A DNA stretch of 64,000 nt from an uncultured Clostridia bacterium (GTDB taxonomy: Bacteria; Bacillota; Clostridia; Christensenellales; UBA1242), in assembly GCA_934747385.1 (NCBI GenBank), contig CAKVGK010000001.1, forward strand, positions 248,001-312,000, written 5' to 3'. The notes under the pieces were generated by a model. It did no database searches and was not told where the DNA came from. It worked only from the letters and a program-made list of their open reading frames with translations. The translations under genes and the position numbers were made by a program. Position 1 is the stretch's first letter. Each line of letters opens with the position of its first letter. Of the stretch, positions 53,736-61,479 are shown in pieces.

Positions 53736-54647
53736 TTATTTTAAAAACCCTTCAATTATTTTTTCTTCTGCCTGTTTTTCACTTAATCCCAATGTCATAA
53801 GTTTAACAATTTGTTCGCTTGCAATTTTTCCAATTGCCGCTTCGTGGGAAAGGCTTGCACGATTGTCAAAAGCGGACACTTGTGGCAAAGAAGAAATTCT
53901 TGAATTGTCCAACACAATGCCATCGCATTCCACATGTCCAAAGCAATCGTTTTTACCAACAACGTTTGACCTAAAAATTTGCTCACTTTCGCCACGAGCA
54001 ACGCTGCGGGACACAACATTGCATTTGCTGTCTTTACCTTTAAGTTGAACCATAAAATTTGTTTTGGCAACTTGAAAACGGTCTGTTAAAATTTTTTCAT
54101 TAATCACAAGCGTTGCATTTTCACCAACAACCGCTTTAGTTTTTCTGTCCGCACTGTCAACCCCACCAATCTGTGTGGTGTTAAGCGTCACAACCGAGCC
54201 TTTGCCAACTTTTAAAATTGTGGTTGGGTTTAAAATTTTATGTTCTCCCTCTCCCAGCCCGAGGTGATTTTCAATATATGTCACATTTGCATTTTTGCCA
54301 ACATGAAAAGTGTGAATTCCGTCATGCCCCGCGTTACCTGTTGAGTGAACTCCACAGCCAGCAACAATTGTCACCACTGCGCCATCTTCAATGTAAAAGT
54401 CGTTATAAACCATGTCAAACAAATCTTCTTGATTAACCACAACCGGAATGTGACAGGCCTCACCTTGACAAGAAGAATGAATGTAAATGTTAATGCCAGG
54501 TTTGTCTGTTTTTCGTTCAATCTCTATGTTTGCGCTAGATTTTAGCAATTCGCTTTTGCCATTCACCCTTAATGAAACAGCACCGGCAGGGATTTCATGC
54601 AAACCTGCCACTTTCTCCAAAATCTGTTTGGAAATGTTATCTAACAT
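53736..54647 (-). CDS. SufB/SufD-like Fe-S scaffold protein
   Basis: A 303-residue core SufB/SufD protein that pairs with SufC ATPase to build iron-sulphur clusters. It lacks the long N-terminal part of classic SufB (about 470 residues) and resembles the short SmsB-type proteins of archaea and anaerobic bacteria. The beta-helical core contains AGCGVHSTGNAGHDGIHTFHV (in part) and the C-terminal part LSHEAAIGKIASEQIVKLMTLGLSEKQAEE, a family hallmark. The ATG at 54647 overlaps the end of sufC by 11 bases, with AGGGGGGCAAGG ahead. No sufS, sufU, second sufB/sufD or iscR is near. Confidence 0.88.
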   Translation of the reverse strand: MLDNISKQILEKVAGLHEIPAGAVSLRVNGKSELLKSSANIEIERKTDKPGINIYIHSSCQGEACHIPVVVNQEDLFDMVYNDFYIEDGAVVTIVAGCGVHSTGNAGHDGIHTFHVGKNANVTYIENHLGLGEGEHKILNPTTILKVGKGSVVTLNTTQIGGVDSADRKTKAVVGENATLVINEKILTDRFQVAKTNFMVQLKGKDSKCNVVSRSVARGESEQIFRSNVVGKNDCFGHVECDGIVLDNSRISSLPQVSAFDNRASLSHEAAIGKIASEQIVKLMTLGLSEKQAEEKIIEGFLK

Positions 54648-55353
54648 CCTTGCCCCCCTGCTCAATTTTTCCGCAACTGGATTGCCCCATGTTTTTAAGC
54701 ACAGATTCGCTTTCTCCACTTGCTGTGATTTTGCCTTTGCTCATCACAATAATTTGGTCCGCCCTTTGCAAAAGACGTGTTTGGTGACTAACGACAATAT
54801 AACTCTTGTTTGGCTCAAAAACGCCACTGAGTTTGTCAAAACTCCAAAGGTCAATTCCCGCCTCTGGTTCGTCAAAAATTATGGTACTACCATGTTTCGC
54901 CAAAGCCAAAGCCAATTCAACACGTTTCTGTTCTCCACCTGAAAGGGTTTTGTCAAAATCGCGATAGATATAATCCTTTGCACAAATGCCAACTTTCGAA
55001 AGATATTCACACGCTTGAGGGATTGTGTTGTTTTTGCCTGTTGCAATGTCAATTAAATCTTTTATAGTCAGCCCTTTGAATGTTATAGGCTGTTGAAAAG
55101 CGTAATTAAGCCCCAATTTTGCTCGTTCGTCAATGGTTAAATTTGTTATATCCACACCATTAAAAACAACCTTGCCTGAAGTTGGTTTAACAATGCCCAT
55201 AATAATTTTTGTGAGCGTGGATTTGCCGCTGCCATTGTGTCCAGTTATGGCAGTTACGCAATTATCTTGAAAGGTATATGAAAAATTGTCCAAAATAACT
55301 TTTTTTTCTTTCCCTGTTTTTACAATGTAAGTTATATTTTTAAGTTCTAACAT
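54637..55353 (-). CDS. sufC: SufC ATPase of the Fe-S assembly system
   Basis: SufC, 238 residues, a soluble ABC-type ATPase. Walker A GHNGSGKST (about residues 38-46), signature LSGGEQKR (about 135) and Walker B IIFDEPEAGID (about 160-170) are intact; the PEAGID form is typical of SufC. I place the start at ATG 55353 (MLELKNITY), preceded by TAGGAG; the frame is open 22 codons further but crosses the promoter. It is first of the two-gene operon. Confidence 0.92.
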   Translation of the reverse strand: MLELKNITYIVKTGKEKKVILDNFSYTFQDNCVTAITGHNGSGKSTLTKIIMGIVKPTSGKVVFNGVDITNLTIDERAKLGLNYAFQQPITFKGLTIKDLIDIATGKNNTIPQACEYLSKVGICAKDYIYRDFDKTLSGGEQKRVELALALAKHGSTIIFDEPEAGIDLWSFDKLSGVFEPNKSYIVVSHQTRLLQRADQIIVMSKGKITASGESESVLKNMGQSSCGKIEQGGKDVR

Positions 55354-55390
55354 GTTTCTCCTAAGAAATTCGCAAATATTGCTTGTAAAT

Positions 55391-55419
55391 ATGTTAGCAC
55401 AATCCTCAAAAAAAATCAA
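55391..55419 (-). promoter_or_regulatory. sufCB promoter
   Basis: Minus-strand TTGATT (55419-55414), a 17-base spacer ending in TGTGC (extended -10) and TAACAT (55396-55391). Confidence 0.7.
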
Positions 55420-55478
55420 ATTTTGTTCAATGTGTTTTGAATTAAAACATCCTTAAATTATAAGATTGACGTTAAATA

Positions 55479-55515
55479 GATACACTCACTGCGCATTCGC
55501 TTGTTCGATATGACA
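55479..55515 (+). repeat. Dispersed intergenic repeat
   Basis: GATACACTCACTGCGCATTC followed by GCTTGTTCGATATGACAA. It shares GATACACTC...GCATT and TATGACAA with 12516-12550 and has the CACTGCGCATTCG-type GC-rich loop seen in dispersed repeats elsewhere. Confidence 0.6.
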
Positions 55516-55529
55516 AAAAAAGAATTATG

Positions 55530-55552
55530 AAAAAAGAGCGATTAGGCTCTTT
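55530..55552 (-). terminator. Terminator of the SipW operon
   Basis: On the minus strand AAAGAGC and GCTCTTT pair around CTAATC and are followed by T. The first arm overlaps the last codons of the 289-residue gene (stop at 55542). Confidence 0.8.
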
Positions 55553-56411
55553 CAAAATAAATGTGAACTTGCATAGTGAAATTATCAACATTCAAAGTGT
55601 TTTCATAGGCATCATCAAGCACAACACCTTCAAACAAATCAATTTTTTGTCCACCAGAAATTGGCGCAATACTAACATATTTGCCACCATCGGCCGAGCG
55701 GAACAAATTGTGATTATATTCGTAAGCAAATGTGTTGTTCAATTTGTTGCCAGACTGGAAAACTTCAATAGTGAAATAAACATTGTAACTGCCAGTTGAA
55801 TGAATGTCAATATCTGTGTTAATCGCATAAACTCGGTTGCCCTGCACACCAATTGGGGTGCGGAATTTATCTAATTTTTCGCCATTAACAACAAATTCCG
55901 CATCAACATTTCCGTGAATTATTAAGGTGCAGTTGTTTGCCATGCGTCTAACGCTGATAACGATTGCAAAGGCAGCAATGGTTGCAACAAGCAACGCAAT
56001 CAAGGTGATAATCACAACTCTGTTACGAGTAACACGGCTGCGATATTGCCTCAAGTTTTGCTCGTTTATCTGTTCCAAATCGTCCATACTTATGTTGGAA
56101 GATTTTAATCTTTGGTCAATTTTTTTCTGTATTTTTTCTTGCTTCGTTTCAATATTAGCAGTTTCGCTTAAACTGCTTTTTGGCACAATTGGAGTTTGCC
56201 TCTCATTGATTGTTCCTGTTGAACTCACTGTGTTTGCTAAACTTGATGTTCTACTCATGCTCGCCCTTTCTTGAGCACTATGTCTGGCTGTTATACTTGG
56301 TGCAGTTCTGGCAGTATTTGCCCCAGGTTTTGCCACTGCGGGCTTTGAAACAGCCGCTGGCGCTTTTGCTCCAGATGGCGTTTTTGTTTGTCTCAAATCA
56401 TTGTCTGCCAT
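55542..56411 (-). CDS. Single-pass membrane protein of the SipW operon
   Basis: A 289-residue protein that I cannot assign. Residues 1-115 are polar and low complexity (Ala, Pro, Ser, Thr, Lys), the region TNRVVIITLIALLVATIAAFAI is preceded by basic residues and forms one membrane helix at about 131-153, and residues 155-289 form an extracellular beta-rich domain ending HIYFERA. The long cytosolic N-terminus and outer domain suggest an anchor or sensor. AAAGGAG precedes the ATG. It is 74 bases after the 407-residue gene and ends at the operon's terminator. Confidence 0.75.
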   Translation of the reverse strand: MADNDLRQTKTPSGAKAPAAVSKPAVAKPGANTARTAPSITARHSAQERASMSRTSSLANTVSSTGTINERQTPIVPKSSLSETANIETKQEKIQKKIDQRLKSSNISMDDLEQINEQNLRQYRSRVTRNRVVIITLIALLVATIAAFAIVISVRRMANNCTLIIHGNVDAEFVVNGEKLDKFRTPIGVQGNRVYAINTDIDIHSTGSYNVYFTIEVFQSGNKLNNTFAYEYNHNLFRSADGGKYVSIAPISGGQKIDLFEGVVLDDAYENTLNVDNFTMQVHIYFERA

Positions 56412-56485
56412 AATGCTCCTTTTTTATTTTGTTTTATAAGATATTTTAATTAACTTAAGTGTCTTTTCATTTGTAAAGTAGACAA

Positions 56486-57709
56486 TTAAGTTATGTTAAC
56501 ATTTTCAATGGTGATTTCCATATAAATGGCGTTGCCTCCCAAAAGGCTTGAAGTTGTGCTGTTGTAGTTTATTGAAAAACCTGTCATTAAATATTTTTCT
56601 GTTGGTGCGCTTTCGCTGTTTGCTGGTTCAAACACCACATTTGTGCCAGCATTGTTTTGATAATAGTAATATCCTGAAACAAGTTTAAATCCGTTTGTTG
56701 TGCTTGTTGGTGCCGTCATTCCAGAAATTGTTGCGTCCAATTTAACTTTGCCTGTTGGTGTTACAGCATAAAAGTCAACTTTATATCTCACGCCAAAGGA
56801 CGTGCCTAAATCTTCATTCTTTAAAATCAATTCCAAATGATTGACTTGTGGTCCAGCCACAAATGTACCTGTGCCCGCGTTTGTGTAAAACTTATTTTCA
56901 ACAAGGTCGTACATTCCAATTGAGCCACTAACATCTTTAGCAGGCACTAATTCACGAACCAAAACATTATTATCCCACATTTTAAATGCGTAACATTTCA
57001 TGCCTGACACAATTTCTCTATAATGGTCAGATTCCATATTATTTGAAAATATGTTTGTTGGCACGTTATCCATCACCATTGTGCCACTATACGTACCACT
57101 AAAAATGGATTTTCCATTATATTTTACTGATAGCATTTTTGAACTATTTGTTGAAAATTCTGTATTAAATCTTTCGTTTTTGTTTACTGTCAACACATTC
57201 CCAAAATTTGTTGTGCCAGCATATACTTCATAGACGCCTGTTCCATTTCGGTCAAATGGAGCATATGCAATGGTTGTAGTTTGAGCACCAAAAAGCGTTG
57301 TACTTGCTTTAAAAACTGTTACTGCAGCATCTAAATAGACTTTCGTTGTTTCGTTTTTCCAAACATAATTTGTGCTTATGTTTTGCGTGCCTGTGGACTC
57401 AATGTATTCAAGTTGGGTGTAGCCTGCAGGAAGGCTGCTTAACGCAATTTTATTGGTTAGTTTGGTTGATTCGTCGTAATAAAGTTTGGTGTTTTCACCC
57501 TTTTCAATTTTTGTTGTGCCCGTGCTGGTTTTTTGATAAACATTTAAGTTGGCTTCCGCAGTGTTGATAACTGTGTAAATTGTTTTGCCAGAGGAACTAT
57601 TGTCGGAGAAATATGCCGAGGTCACATTAACAACAGCCAGCAAAAGACTAATCATCAGCACAAGAACTGACAAAATAACCATTGAAACTGACTTTTTGCT
57701 TTTAACCAT
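56486..57709 (-). CDS. Exported SipW-cluster protein with LamG-like domain
   Basis: A 407-residue secreted protein. The signal peptide (about 1-32) is followed by SAYFSDNS, the mature start seen in TasA/camelysin-type proteins that SipW processes. Residues about 95-295 resemble a concanavalin-like fold found in gut surface proteins: QLEYIESTGTQNI and the end VSGSIGMYDLVENKFYTNAGTG. The last 110 residues are a further beta domain. AAAGGAG precedes the ATG; it lies 15 bases after the 225-residue gene. Confidence 0.75.
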   Translation of the reverse strand: MVKSKKSVSMVILSVLVLMISLLLAVVNVTSAYFSDNSSSGKTIYTVINTAEANLNVYQKTSTGTTKIEKGENTKLYYDESTKLTNKIALSSLPAGYTQLEYIESTGTQNISTNYVWKNETTKVYLDAAVTVFKASTTLFGAQTTTIAYAPFDRNGTGVYEVYAGTTNFGNVLTVNKNERFNTEFSTNSSKMLSVKYNGKSIFSGTYSGTMVMDNVPTNIFSNNMESDHYREIVSGMKCYAFKMWDNNVLVRELVPAKDVSGSIGMYDLVENKFYTNAGTGTFVAGPQVNHLELILKNEDLGTSFGVRYKVDFYAVTPTGKVKLDATISGMTAPTSTTNGFKLVSGYYYYQNNAGTNVVFEPANSESAPTEKYLMTGFSINYNSTTSSLLGGNAIYMEITIENVNIT

Positions 57710-57724
57710 ATCTCTCCTTTTAAA

Positions 57725-58402
57725 TTATAATCCCATAAATGTTGCAGCGGCATTGCCAAAAGTTGAAATCACTGCTTGTTTGTCCGCTTGAACAGCCTCA
57801 AACAAAAGTGAGATTTTTAAATAGCCATTTGTTATGTCTGGTGGAGCAGAGGTTGAAATTTTTGCACCAGTTGCTATTTTTTGATAAACACCATACATCC
57901 CTGCTGAAATGACATTTTTAAAATAATAATAGCCATCTGTTGAATTGAATTCAACACCACTGTGTTGTGCTATAGTCAAAATTATGTATTCACCATAATC
58001 TGTTGTGTCTGCGCTATCTTCCACATAGGTTGAGCCAGAAGCAATCATTTTAACTGCTTTTATTTTAACTCTCGCATAACAGTCACAAGAATTACTCATT
58101 GCAAACAATCCAACTGAATCTATGCTTTGATTTGAACTTGTTTTAAAGCCAAATTCCACACCACGCAATATGCTTGCCGAGTTTGGAATAATTTCATATT
58201 CTGTTTCGCCTGTTGGTGTTTCGTCATAGCCAGTTCCAAGATGATAAGCAAATTGAATGTTTAAGTCATAAAAATCTAAACTGCCCTGCACTGTTGCACG
58301 AGCGGTGAAGTAAGCATAACTTACATTTATGCCGCACAAAAACACCAGCACAATAACAAGTGCATAACCGAAAATGTTCAGTTTTTTGTTGACTTTTTTC
58401 AT
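57725..58402 (-). CDS. TasA/camelysin-like exported protein
   Basis: A 225-residue protein with a signal peptide (about 8-29) and the mature start SYAYFTARATVQG, typical of camelysin/TasA-type fibre proteins, which SipW releases. The mature part is beta-rich and contains CDC at about residues 105-107. TasA proteins in B. subtilis polymerise into matrix fibres. It lies between the 804- and 407-residue proteins with gaps of 14-15 bases and has AAAGG as ribosome site. Confidence 0.75.
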   Translation of the reverse strand: MKKVNKKLNIFGYALVIVLVFLCGINVSYAYFTARATVQGSLDFYDLNIQFAYHLGTGYDETPTGETEYEIIPNSASILRGVEFGFKTSSNQSIDSVGLFAMSNSCDCYARVKIKAVKMIASGSTYVEDSADTTDYGEYIILTIAQHSGVEFNSTDGYYYFKNVISAGMYGVYQKIATGAKISTSAPPDITNGYLKISLLFEAVQADKQAVISTFGNAAATFMGL

Positions 58403-58416
58403 TTTAACCTTTTAAT

Positions 58417-60831
58417 TTAACCATAACATTCTTTCATTCTATTTAATAGACTATTGATAACTGAGTTATCTGTTGTTGTTAAATAACCAGTGGTGTCCTC
58501 CACTATTGTTAATGTCAATTCTTCTGAGGTAGTGTAATTGCCGTTTCCTTGAGTTGGAACTGGTGAAAAAGTAACCTTAACAACTTGACCTGGGCGAATT
58601 AACCCATAAAATACACTTGAACTGCCATTATTGAAGAAGTGACTGTCCCCTGCCACCTTGTTAAAGGCAACATAATAAGATTTTGTTGTTGAGTTGTTGA
58701 TTAAATATGCAAGCCCTGTGCTTTCATTAACCATTTCAACGTCTGCCTTGTCTGTCACTGTGCCAGTGAGAGTATAGTTGCTGAAATCATAAATTTGAGC
58801 AGCAGTAACTGTAAGGGTGCCTAAAAGAACTTTTTCACCTGGCATAACTTGTTTGTCGTAAGTTGTGGTTGTTTGAGTTTGACTTTGCCAACCGGCGAAT
58901 GTGTAATATGTTACAGAAGCATTGAACACTGGCACGCCTCCGGTTGTTATAGTGGAGTTTTGGAGCTCTGTCACTTGAACATATTTACCATCTTCTAGAA
59001 TGTAATATTTCCAATAATCTCTATCCCAAGTGTCAGGTTTGGAAGTAAGGTTTGCCGGTGTCATGTTTGCTTGATTGTTGTAATGAGAATAGCCCAAAGT
59101 TAAATTTACGCCAGAAACTTTGTTGCCTGAAAGGTTCTTTGCATATAATTTGACAGTTGTGCCACTAACTTCCGTTTCCAAGGCAAGAGTGCTATCTGCC
59201 GCAGCTGAAGTTGAAGGTGTTATTGTTGGTTCAAGAACTGCCCAAACGTCCAACCCCACATAATCACCAACAAGCAAATCAGTTATGCCATTGTTAACTG
59301 AGAAACTTGTGCAAATAGTGATTGCAGAATAAGGTGCAATAATTTGATTTGCATTTTTTGAATTAACCGTCAATGCTGTGGAGTCAAGAATATCTCTGTC
59401 CCAGTGTGTGGCATCGTTAAAGTTATAAATTTCACCATATTCTGCTGCCGAGTTGCCGTTGCTTACATATATTTTAAGTTTATAACTTGCAGTAAACGAC
59501 AATTTGTTTGCAGTATTGTTAACAATTTTAACTTGAGTTTTGTAAGTTTCCTGACCTGAGCCAGTAGTGTAAAGCGCTGCGTCAAACTTGGACCTGTTAT
59601 AAACTGAAATTGATCTATCAGGCCAATTAGTTGAAGTTGTTGCGTCAATGGTTGTGATTGTTGTTGTTCCAATTCCGTTTGTTGTGGCTATGTTGCCCTG
59701 TTCGTTTAAATTGAGTTGTGTTTCTATGTGGAAATCTGTGTAGTTTGCATTTGCAAAGAAACCACGTGTGATAAGTTCCACGGAATCCACAACTTCAATA
59801 TAAATTGCAGTGTGTGCTGGAATTTGATATTGATACGTTCTAATTTCTTGCACACCGCGCACATGATTACCATCCGAATCCACGTAATTGTCGTAAGTTT
59901 CTGAATTATCAGACCAACCTGCAGAATAGTCATATTTTATAGTGTTTGAGTTCACATGAACATCACCAGCCGTACTACCCGAAGAAGCATCATCTTTTTG
60001 CCAGTTACCAATCACTTTTGCTTTTAAGTTGATAGGAGAGTTTCCAGTTATTACATAAACACCAAGACCAACGTAATTTTTGTTTCCAAAAATCTTCTTG
60101 GTTGTTGCACTACTAGTGTTTGTTGCCCCGTTTGTGTCCTCTGTTATAACTGATGAATTACCAACTTTGTATGCTGTTTTGCCAACTGGCGCTTTAGGCT
60201 TATAACTGCCTATATCTGTTTGATTGTAAACCATAACATAAGCATTTGAAATTGTATTTGTTGTCATGCGGCTTAAATATTCACCATAAGCCGCGCCCGC
60301 TGTGCCAGATTGTTCCAAACTTTCGTTTTCTTTAACAATTTTAACTGTAACTTCAATTTTGAGTGCTGCCCCGAAATAAGTTTCGTCATAGCAATTCACA
60401 AAATCCACACCAACAATAATTGGAAGTTTGCCTGTGCCTGCCGCAACTGTATGGCAATAATACATTCTTGAGTTGTCCACAATCCAAGCGTCACGATTGG
60501 AGTAGTTTAAAATCACGTTTGAAGTGTCTTTATTATTTGACCATTTAAGTGTGTAATCAACATAGAACTTAAAGTTATAATCGTAGGAATATTGCAAAGC
60601 AATTTCATATTCTTTAACACCATCGCCAAAAGGAATGCCGTTTGGCAATGTGTCGTTAATAATTTGATAACTTTGATTTGGCAAATACGTGCCAGTGGCA
60701 TAACCCGAATTATGTGTTCTTTGCCAACTGAATGCGCCATAAACCACACTGAGAGAAAAAGCAAAAACTGCGCCAACTAAGACGCATATAATTTTTATTA
60801 GATTGCTTAAATTCTTTCGTTTTGCAATCAT
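58417..60831 (-). CDS. Large exported SipW-cluster protein
   Basis: An 804-residue secreted protein. After a positively charged start and a hydrophobic helix (about residues 12-32) the sequence continues SVVYGAFSWQRTHN, a GAF variant of the AYF mature start. The mature part is a chain of beta domains rich in Thr, Asn and Tyr with no GLUG units and no catalytic motif I recognise. It probably is a structural surface component processed by the adjacent SipW. AGGGGG precedes the ATG. Confidence 0.72.
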   Translation of the reverse strand: MIAKRKNLSNLIKIICVLVGAVFAFSLSVVYGAFSWQRTHNSGYATGTYLPNQSYQIINDTLPNGIPFGDGVKEYEIALQYSYDYNFKFYVDYTLKWSNNKDTSNVILNYSNRDAWIVDNSRMYYCHTVAAGTGKLPIIVGVDFVNCYDETYFGAALKIEVTVKIVKENESLEQSGTAGAAYGEYLSRMTTNTISNAYVMVYNQTDIGSYKPKAPVGKTAYKVGNSSVITEDTNGATNTSSATTKKIFGNKNYVGLGVYVITGNSPINLKAKVIGNWQKDDASSGSTAGDVHVNSNTIKYDYSAGWSDNSETYDNYVDSDGNHVRGVQEIRTYQYQIPAHTAIYIEVVDSVELITRGFFANANYTDFHIETQLNLNEQGNIATTNGIGTTTITTIDATTSTNWPDRSISVYNRSKFDAALYTTGSGQETYKTQVKIVNNTANKLSFTASYKLKIYVSNGNSAAEYGEIYNFNDATHWDRDILDSTALTVNSKNANQIIAPYSAITICTSFSVNNGITDLLVGDYVGLDVWAVLEPTITPSTSAAADSTLALETEVSGTTVKLYAKNLSGNKVSGVNLTLGYSHYNNQANMTPANLTSKPDTWDRDYWKYYILEDGKYVQVTELQNSTITTGGVPVFNASVTYYTFAGWQSQTQTTTTYDKQVMPGEKVLLGTLTVTAAQIYDFSNYTLTGTVTDKADVEMVNESTGLAYLINNSTTKSYYVAFNKVAGDSHFFNNGSSSVFYGLIRPGQVVKVTFSPVPTQGNGNYTTSEELTLTIVEDTTGYLTTTDNSVINSLLNRMKECYG

Positions 60832-60864
60832 GCTAAAAACCCCCTATTTTGCTTCGCTCTTAAA

Positions 60865-61470
60865 CTATCTTGCAAGCCTTGTGCTTTGCCTGATTTCAAT
60901 TTCGTTTTGAACAACGAAAGTGAAGCACCACAAGCCTAAAATTATTGTAATAAACAACATTTTGTGTTGAGCAATAAAGTCAAGATAAGTGCCATAGTTT
61001 GCAAGAGTTGTCACAACTTTGCCTTCAATATCTTCGGCATCAACATACTGATAGTTGTGGCTACCGCTTTTAATTTCTGCCAAAGTCATGTTAGACAAAA
61101 CATCTGCTTCCTCTTTCCAACTTTCGTTGGTTGAGAATGAATAAGCAACATTGTCACCATGGCAAATGTACTTTCCATCTTTAATTGCAAGAAGCCTGTG
61201 AACAGTTGGTAATTGTGCTGTTTCAGTTTGGTCAAACTTAAGCACGTCGCCAACTTTATATTCGTTGGATTTGTGAACTACAACCATGTCGCCAACCTTG
61301 ATGCTTGGGTGCATACTTCCTGTTAAAACCTTGTAAGGCTTAAACTGAAAAGCATACACAAACACAAGACAAATTGCCAAAATAACAACAATGCCAATTG
61401 CAATGTTGTAAAGCAACTGCTTAACAAATTTGAATTCTTTGTTTTCCAATATCGAATCGTTGTAGTTCAT
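60865..61470 (-). CDS. sipW: Signal peptidase I of the SipW (ER) type
   Basis: A 201-residue membrane protease that removes signal peptides of a special set of exported proteins. The N-terminal membrane helix is at about residues 20-42; the catalytic Ser52 lies in TGSMHPS, and the second catalytic residue is a histidine, His91 in TVHRLL, where ordinary bacterial enzymes have lysine: the ER/archaeal-type dyad that marks SipW. The CHGDN box (about 103-107) and a C-terminal helix (MLFITIILGLWCFTF) are also present. It stands 9 bases after the upstream surface protein gene. Confidence 0.93.
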   Translation of the reverse strand: MNYNDSILENKEFKFVKQLLYNIAIGIVVILAICLVFVYAFQFKPYKVLTGSMHPSIKVGDMVVVHKSNEYKVGDVLKFDQTETAQLPTVHRLLAIKDGKYICHGDNVAYSFSTNESWKEEADVLSNMTLAEIKSGSHNYQYVDAEDIEGKVVTTLANYGTYLDFIAQHKMLFITIILGLWCFTFVVQNEIEIRQSTRLAR

Positions 61471-61479
61471 AATACCCCT

